NCBI GenBank assembly: GCA_958295665.1
Contig: OY282560.1
Location: 266,773,168-266,837,167, forward strand
Source of the DNA: Tipula vernalis
Taxonomy: Eukaryota; Arthropoda; Insecta; Diptera; Tipulidae
Direction of reading: 5' to 3'
Length of the DNA: 64,000 nucleotides
This document shows, one piece after another, positions 57,723-64,000 of this stretch (position 1 is the first letter of the stretch; every line of letters begins with the position of its first letter). The position numbers were made by a program, and so were the translations under genes. The notes below the pieces were generated by a model. It did no database searches and had not been told where the DNA came from. It was given only the letters and a program-made list of their open reading frames with translations.

Positions 57723-59077
57723 GTAATCAAAGAAAGTACGCCCAAAAGCAAACCTAGATTTTGATGCTAATTGGTTCGAACGTCATTTCGTGTGTGGCAC
57801 AAACGGTAAATTGTAGCGTTTATAGCCCATTTTAGAAATTAATTTTTATAAACTTTCACAATGAAAATTGGTGTAAAAGCAAGAGTAACTAAGTAAATAT
57901 TATTAAACTACAGAAAAAGGCTACTCTGTAGGTGCTTGGAAAGAAGTAGTTTTACAGATAAGAAAGGAAAATCAATATTAGAAAAAGTTTAGAATCAAAA
58001 AAAGAGAGGAACGTCATAAAATACGGGGCACTGTTCACAACACCCTTATGGCTGAAATTTAGATTTCTGACATACAACAGAAATATGCACGTATCGCAGA
58101 GATTTAATCAAAATTATGGGTTTTCTACTTCTTGTTTTAAGATCTCGCTGCAGAAGTGTTATACAAACTTACAATCTTTCTTAGTTAATATTTTAACCAC
58201 TCTCTCTATACGTGTATATAGGCATTGAAAATTACCTGTTCTTAGAACGTATATATTTAATCCATCTACCAACAAAATAATGTCCAGTTATTTGTAATAA
58301 ACTTATCACAAGAAATAAAAATATTAATTTTTCAAATGCTTCTAAAAAATAAATGAAATTCGTCTGTTTTTTTCTCATCTCAAAAATTCATCCCTATATC
58401 TTTTAATACCCTTAAAACGTGATGACTTTACAAAAAAAAAAAAAAAAACAAAACCAGTCCAAGTAAAATAAAAACTATATTATATAATAAATAAACATTA
58501 AATTAAATTAAATATTTCATTTTTCATCCAAATTAAATTGGGACGAGTTAAATATTCCATATTTTATGTATAAAGAGATAGCCACGGTTTACTTTTTTGG
58601 TAGATATGATATTGGAGCCAACATAAAATATTATCGAACGGATGCGATTGATGAAATCGAAAATAAAAATAAAAATAAAATTGAAATTTCAAATGTGAAG
58701 TGAACCAAAAATTTATTTATTTATTGAAAAATCAACTAGAAAGTGTGCAATTGCAGATACTGACCACAAAATAGTTTTATTAAAAATATCAACTTTTCGT
58801 ATATGGAACAGTTTAAATAGTATTTGTATGTTTAAGTTTTTTTTTTGTTTAGATGTTGGTTAATATAACAGGTAACCGTTCATAAACGATTTGGATGAGT
58901 AAAACAATTTCATTATCTGTAATCAATAATAATCTTTAACATCACTAATTGGAATGTTCCCAATTAGATTTGCAATGCCAGAATTTCAAAAAATTAGTCT
59001 CAAAAATTTGTGACGTTTTCTGGAAAAATTAGGTGAATTTTTCAGGACTTATTTCACGTAACTAAACGTTATCTATA

Positions 59078-59078
<1 letters not shown>
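57723..59078. other. AT-rich stretch, no gene seen
   Basis: No coding blocks or terminal repeats recognised. Confidence 0.5.

Positions 59079-59168
<90 letters not shown>
59079..59168. repeat. (AT)n microsatellite
   Basis: About 90 bp of AT dinucleotides. Confidence 0.95.
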
Positions 59169-59171
<3 letters not shown>

Positions 59172-59786
59172 CTTTATTTAACGAAAATTAATTTCAGTTG
59201 CACAAATTCCAAAAAGAATGGTTAAGCAACGTTATATATATGTACATATATCTGTGGTCACAAATCAAAGGGGCATTTCTCGAATTATGTCCTTCTTAAA
59301 ATTATATAAAAATCGAAATCTTCGCACTCGATTTAATATAGAAACTTTTTTTGCGGCTTTATCTGATGAGTATGAGATGAATAAACAGTAGAGTGATTAT
59401 TGCTTTGCATTTTATATAAGGGCATATTTCGAGATAGTTCATTTTACAAAAATTAAATATTTGAATTTTAATAACTTCATAACTCATGATTTCATAACTC
59501 AATAAATGTGAATTTAGAAAAACCAAAAAATTGTGTAAACGGTAAGCTAAAGTTTACAAAAGAGCACAACTACTGGGAATTTCAAAAGTTAAGCCCTTTT
59601 ATAAAATGTTTTCATATTTTATATTTAATTTTCAATCGAACTAGTCCGTTTTGTGAAATGTTAAATAAGTTTTATAGGTGATTAAGTTTAGTGAATCCCC
59701 TTATTAAAATTTTTTTGTTTCAGTTTCAAAAATTTAACTCCAGTTAGTGCATTTTAGTAAGTGTGCATGTCAAGTTCAGTACAAAC

Positions 59787-60200
59787 ATGTCTTCTAACCG
59801 TGCCAAAAAAAAGTTGGCAATGGTTGCGTCTGCATCAACAGATAAAAGAAAATTTAATATAGTAGGATCTTCTGGAATACAAAGTACTATACAAAATTTC
59901 AGTAACTGAATAAATTAATTAATATTAATTAATGTTGGAATTTTTGGAAGCTGATTTTGACGGATGCGATTCCAAAAAAGACCCTGAATTTAATCCGGGT
60001 CGATTATCAAAGAGTAGTGAGTCCGACGTAGAAGTTATGGCAAAGCAGCTAGAGGCTAATTTAAACAATCTAGAAAATGTAACATCCAAACAACCATCTA
60101 ATTCTCGAAAAATTCAAAAACACAATAAAAATATTGGGAAAGCTTATATAATCTCGAAAGGAGTGCCAGATCGTCGCTTCACTGAATTAACTTCCTGCAC
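59787..60200 (+). pseudogene. DUF7869-type protein, N-terminal part
   Basis: An ATG at 59787 gives MSSNRAKKKLAMVASASTDK and a stop after about 40 codons. The following frame (from about 59932) reads FLEADFDGCDSKKDPEFNPG, an acidic stretch with E/S/D repeats. KIQKHNKNIGKAYIISKGVP then DRRFTELTSC follow. The latter (basic cluster, GKAYI..KG..P.R.F) is the usual N-terminal pattern of insect DUF7869 proteins. It stops where the Tigger remnant of the opposite strand begins. It complements the C-terminal remnant at 2747-3428 but the two are 57 kb apart and not one gene. Confidence 0.5.
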
Positions 60201-61615
60201 ATCTTCAATGGAAATCTCTACGGGCTATTCATTTAACAATTCTCAAATGCCCTATTCGTCCACTCCTTCAATACCGGCTTGCGTTGCCATTATCACAATA
60301 TCGCTGGTTATGCTGCTAGTATCTATGACATCAGATACTGCGTCTACTACCTCGGGCCATAATTTACGCCAAACTGCATTCATTGTGCTATTTCTCATCT
60401 GGTTCCACACAGCTCCAATGTTATTTAATGCATGCTTCATGTTGTATTTTTTCCAAATTTCTATAAGTGATAACTCTTCATTTTCGTCACTGTCATTAAT
60501 AATAAATCGCATAACTTCTCTTAAATAATTAGCCTTAAACGCAGCGATAACACCTTGTCCATCGGTTGTATAAGACTGGTAGTGTTCGGAGGAAAGAAAA
60601 CCACCTTAATGTTTTCGACAGTATTATCGAGCGATTTGGGATGCCCAGGTGCATTATCCAAAAGCAGGAGTGCCTTGTTATCAAAGTTCATTTTTTGATT
60701 GTAATCTTTAATCTCTTTGCTGAGGTGATTCTTTACATAGTAAACACAAAGGGTACTAGTCATCCAAGCCTTCGTATTAGATTTATAAATAACCGGCAAT
60801 GATGATTTTTGAATACCTTTAAGTGCTCTGGGGTTTTCGGAACGGCCAATAACAAACGGTTTAAATTTAAAATCCCCGGTTGCATTTGCGCCAAACACAA
60901 CTGTCAGCCGTTCTTTTGATATTTTGAATCTAGGAGATGTTTTTTCTTTTCGAGAAATGTAAGTATGATTCGGTAGTTTTTTCCAAATAACACCGGTTTC
61001 ATCAAAATTGAAAACCTGTTGCGATAGATAATTACCTTCTTTGATATCTTTTAGTTTTTGGATAAACTTTGCTGCAGCTTCATTATCAGCACTTGCTGCT
61101 TCGCCAGTTTTTTTAATGGAGTGTAAGTTATACCGTTTTTTAAATTTCTCAAGCCATCCATTGCTGGCAACAAATGTCTCTACGGCCGCTTCACTTGATG
61201 TTGACGGTTCCTGTTGTTTCTTAGATAACAAATTATCCCAAATTTTTATTGCCTTTTCTTTAATAAGAGAACCCGAAATCGGACAGTTTTGTGCATTTTG
61301 ATGTTCGATCCATATGCATAAAATATTTTCTAGTTCCTCCATTTTTGAATTGCGTATTTTTGTAACCAATTGGCCGCTACTCACAAGCCGACCGCGCTCA
61401 ACACTTTCTTTAATTGACTCAGCTTGTTTAATAATTGTAGATATGGTTGATGGAGCCATTTTCAAAGAACGTGCAATGTCAGAAGTTTTCTCCCCACGTT
61501 CTTTTCTATTTATAATCTCCAGTTTTTTTTCCATTTCAATAGTTTTTCGTCTTTTGGCAGAGTCCTGTGATAAACTGATATTTTCAACATTTCTTTTAGT
61601 GTTATTTAAAGACAT
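60190..61615 (-). pseudogene. Tigger/pogo transposase, one frameshift near the third Asp
   Basis: Minus-strand ATG at 61613-61615 (MSLNNTKRNVENISLSQDSA). The CENP-B-like N-terminal HTH reads EKKLEIINRKERGEKTSDIA and RSLKMAPSTISTIIKQAESI. The second HTH region runs to SNGWLEKFKKRYNLHSIKKT. The DDE core has Asp in QVFNFDETGVIWKKLP, Asp in ALLLLDNAPGHP and Asp in TSLIQPMDKV. Just after the last Asp a single-base loss (near 60560) shifts the frame. Reading resumes as REVMRFIINDSDENEELSLI down to about 60190, with later stops. 365 codons before the shift are clean, so it is a fairly recent copy. Family role: transposition at TA sites. Confidence 0.88.
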
Positions 61616-61716
61616 TGTTTCTTTAAATAATAAAATTAAAGGAGAATCTATTATTGCTGCTATATACATATGTATAATCCAAGTAAGTCTGTAACACTAG
61701 AAATGGGGCATTACAT

Positions 61717-62160
61717 TGTTAGTAGAATAAAGAAAAGATTAATGAAATAAATAACCACATAAATCAGTTTCCAGTATATCAAAGACACTAAACGCGGCCA
61801 GATAGTTCAACAAAATATTTAAATTCTGACTTAATTTAACATTGATGTATAAACTTTAGACGGAAGCCCACAACAAACTGGTTTCTATATTCATCGATAT
61901 TTAAAGAAATGAATCTTGTTAAGGTTTTTACTAATGAGGACTGTATAGAGAAACAACTTAAATTTTGTTTTTGTTGTACATTTTATTTTATACTAAATTT
62001 CGAGCACAATGCCAATAAAACACAACCATGTGTGACAGCAAAACAAACCCAACTAACTAAATTTTCATTATTAACGAGAATTGCCACATGAACAAAATTA
62101 TTTACTAGTGACATCTATCTGTGCTTATAAAACTTAAAAATTTTCATTTAATTCTTAACA
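61717..62160 (-). repeat. BEL/Pao 3' LTR
   Basis: On the minus strand the polypurine tract GGCGGTGAGGA (62161-62171) is followed by TGTTAAGAATTAAATG. The block ends in TTCTACTAACA at 61717, so it is bounded by TGTTA...TAACA. Length is 444 bp. The 5' LTR lies outside the window. Confidence 0.8.
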
Positions 62161-62299
62161 TCCTCACCGCCTTGAAATGTCATAAGCATTCCAATTATAA
62201 TAATTCAACATAAAAACAGTATTACAATGATTCTAGCAACAAATAAATTGAGTAATTAAACGTTAAACAAAACACAAACTATCATTTATGTATTAAATT

Positions 62300-64000
62300 C
62301 ATTGTTGATTATCTTCCTTGTCTAACGGTAACAAAGCCAGTTTTGAAATGCCCCTTTTTAATTCTCCGGATGTTGTCCGAATTGTAGCACACCTCACGAG
62401 CCCATCAGATCCAACGCTAATCTGTTACTCTTCCGATCATCCAGGTTATACTTGGTAATTTATCATCCAATACAAGCACCATATCATCAACCCGCAAATT
62501 CTGTCTTGGCAACTTGTTTTGTTTCTTTGCTGTAAACCCAATATGTATTCCTGGTTAAATCTTTTCCAAAAATGTTGTACACATTGTGTCATCAATTTCC
62601 ACTGCGTTAATCGATTACTTGACACTGTCGTCACATCAGGTTCCACCACTGAATAGCTGTTCCGATCAAGAAACGACCTGGAGTCAATGGTTCCAAATGG
62701 TCAGGATCAGATGAAACAGGTGACAGAGGTCTGATTCATTATACCCTCTATCTCAACCACCATCGTATACATTGATTCCAAGGTGAACACCCTATTACCC
62801 GCTATGCGCTTCAAATGGGTTTTTAATGTTTTCACTCCTGACTCCCATAGTCCTCCAAAATTTGGAGTTCGAGGTGGTATAAATTGGCATCTCATCTCTT
62901 TTCCAGCACAAAATCGTTCAATGTCGCTACTAGATGTTTTTAAAACCTGAAACATTTCACTAAGCTTGTTATTGGCGCCAACAAAATTCGTTCCATTATC
63001 ACTCCACAAATGAGCACTGTGACCTCTCCTACTAAAAAATCGCTTCAGGCTTTCAACGATCTCTAAATGTACAGCTTTTACAGTACAGCAAATAAAAATG
63101 CATACATAGACCTTATGGTAGGTGTCCTTTCGTTGGTTTTTATATCTTATGGAAAAAGGTCGAGAACAGTCCACACCAGTATGATAAAATGGCCTGCATG
63201 TTTCAATTCGATGTTGAGGTAATTCGCCCAACAATTGCCTGATTGAGACTGGTTTAACTCGATAGCATGGTTTACACCTACGGATCACTTGCTTTGTGAA
63301 ACCCGTACCATTAATAATCCAGTAACGATTGCGCATAGCTGCAACAGTTTGTTGTACACCATAGTGACCGTTTTCCAAATGTACATGTCTTACAATCGAG
63401 TTGTAAGATGATGGTGTGGTAAAATATATTGATGCTTCTTGTCAAACGAGAATGATGATTTACTTAGACGACCACCAACACGCATTAATAAATCCTCGTC
63501 TAAAAATGGGGTTAAACTCAATAATTTGCTTTTACGATCAACTACATCATAACATTCAATATGGCGAATCTCGTTATATAATTCCTCATGCTGTACCACT
63601 CTGATCAACCACTTCAAAGCATGGTTTGTTTCATCGACACTAATTGAATCACCAATACGCTTCTCACTGGATGTGCGGCAATTGTGAGCAAATCGCCTGC
63701 AATAAGAAACCACATTTTGTATATGAACTACTAAAACAAGTTTTTTCGAAAACATTCCTCAATTTTCCCGATTATATATTTTGGCCAAGGTTCTCCATCA
63801 TTTCTCAGAAAATTCGGACCATTGAACCAGTTGTTGTCATCCATCAATTCTAAAGGCGTCGCACCTCTACTTAAGATATCAGCAGGGTTTCGATGACTTT
63901 CTACATATCGCCACTCCATTTGTGATGTTGTATTTTGAATTTCGGATACTCGATAAGCAACATAATCCTTCAACATACAAGGCTGGATTTTAAGCCATTG
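62300..64000 (-). pseudogene. BEL/Pao pol: RNase H, integrase, DUF5641-type end
   Basis: Minus strand, continuing past the window edge. RNase H end: WRYVESHRNPADILSRGATP. A linker with KSKLLSLTPFLDEDLLMRVG. Zinc domain HVHLENGHYGVQQTVAAMRN with CKPCYR. Integrase core with Asp in FYHTGVDCSRPF, Asp in SAHLWSDNGTNFVG and Glu in NFGGLWESGVKTLK. The C-terminal part SNRLTQWKLMTQCVQHFWKR ends with GSDGLVRCATIRTTSGELKR before the polypurine tract. Frameshifts near 63735, 63385, 62740 and 62640 break the frame, but all three catalytic residues remain. It lies 100 bp from the Tigger start. Confidence 0.85.

Noticed and set aside
60252..60528. C-terminal half of the plus frame 59932-60528 as part of the DUF7869 protein
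   Set aside because: From about 60190 onward the minus strand encodes the Tigger C-terminus; the plus frame there is its shadow.

Overview
The window looks like a stretch of repeat-rich, AT-rich insect nuclear DNA. The evidence is (i) small GT-AG introns inside transposon genes, (ii) a mix of transposon families typical of insect genomes (Tc1, a DD41D 'rosa'-type mariner, PIF/Harbinger, Tigger/pogo, a CMC-like transposase family, Gypsy, BEL/Pao, LINE and SINE), and (iii) long AT microsatellites and MITEs. The DD41D element and general composition fit a fly, possibly a tephritid, but this is inference. I see no tRNA, rRNA or CRISPR, and no host gene I can name. At most there are two weak candidate host exons.

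Layout. 1-257: Tc1 transposase N-terminus (minus). 720-1634: internally deleted DD41D mariner, abutting a MITE and an (AT)n run. 2171-3430: 158-bp tandem duplication, a second (AT)n and a DUF7869-type gene remnant. 3430-8718: mostly AT-rich noncoding DNA with a TTAA-flanked MITE (5984-6602) and a perfect palindrome near 6790. 8719-14552: a young non-coding element with 380-bp long terminal direct repeats about 99% identical. Its left repeat was split by a complete 3183-bp PIF/Harbinger transposon (8953-12135) with a TAA target duplication. The other repeat preserves the empty site. The interior (12285-14171) holds a dense array of RNA hairpins and a GAT-like trinucleotide tract. 14553-16275: decayed CMC-like transposase gene with a LINE tail inserted. 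16648-20120: two tandem copies of a foldback transposon, one invaded by a 1217-bp element with a 9-bp target duplication. 20896-23400: broken Gypsy (minus).

24127-33765: two copies of an unclassified repeat, a 3' Gypsy fragment with its LTR (plus) and another Gypsy fragment with LTR (minus). 37254-38965: element with CCCAGCAAA ends, inverted arrays of subterminal repeats and a two-exon DUF4806-like coding fragment. 41357-44317: second Harbinger (Myb-like gene plus strand, transposase minus strand) with a tRNA-derived SINE inserted in the Myb gene. 44525-45990: BEL/Pao leader, gag and pol fragment. 47776-50178 and 52545-53025: four foldback MITEs. 48885-52310: CMC-like transposase plus DUF4806-like gene (minus). 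54424-57720: third Harbinger remnant. 59787-61615: DUF7869 N-terminus (plus) facing a Tigger transposase (minus). 61717-64000: BEL/Pao pol with 3' LTR (minus), running off the edge.

The genes do not form a host pathway; they are accessory mobile DNA. Three things deserve most attention: the complete Harbinger with a Zeste/Myb partner gene and a paired empty site, the hairpin-array non-coding LTR element, and the recurring link between a CMC-like transposase, DUF4806-like proteins and the subterminal-repeat element.
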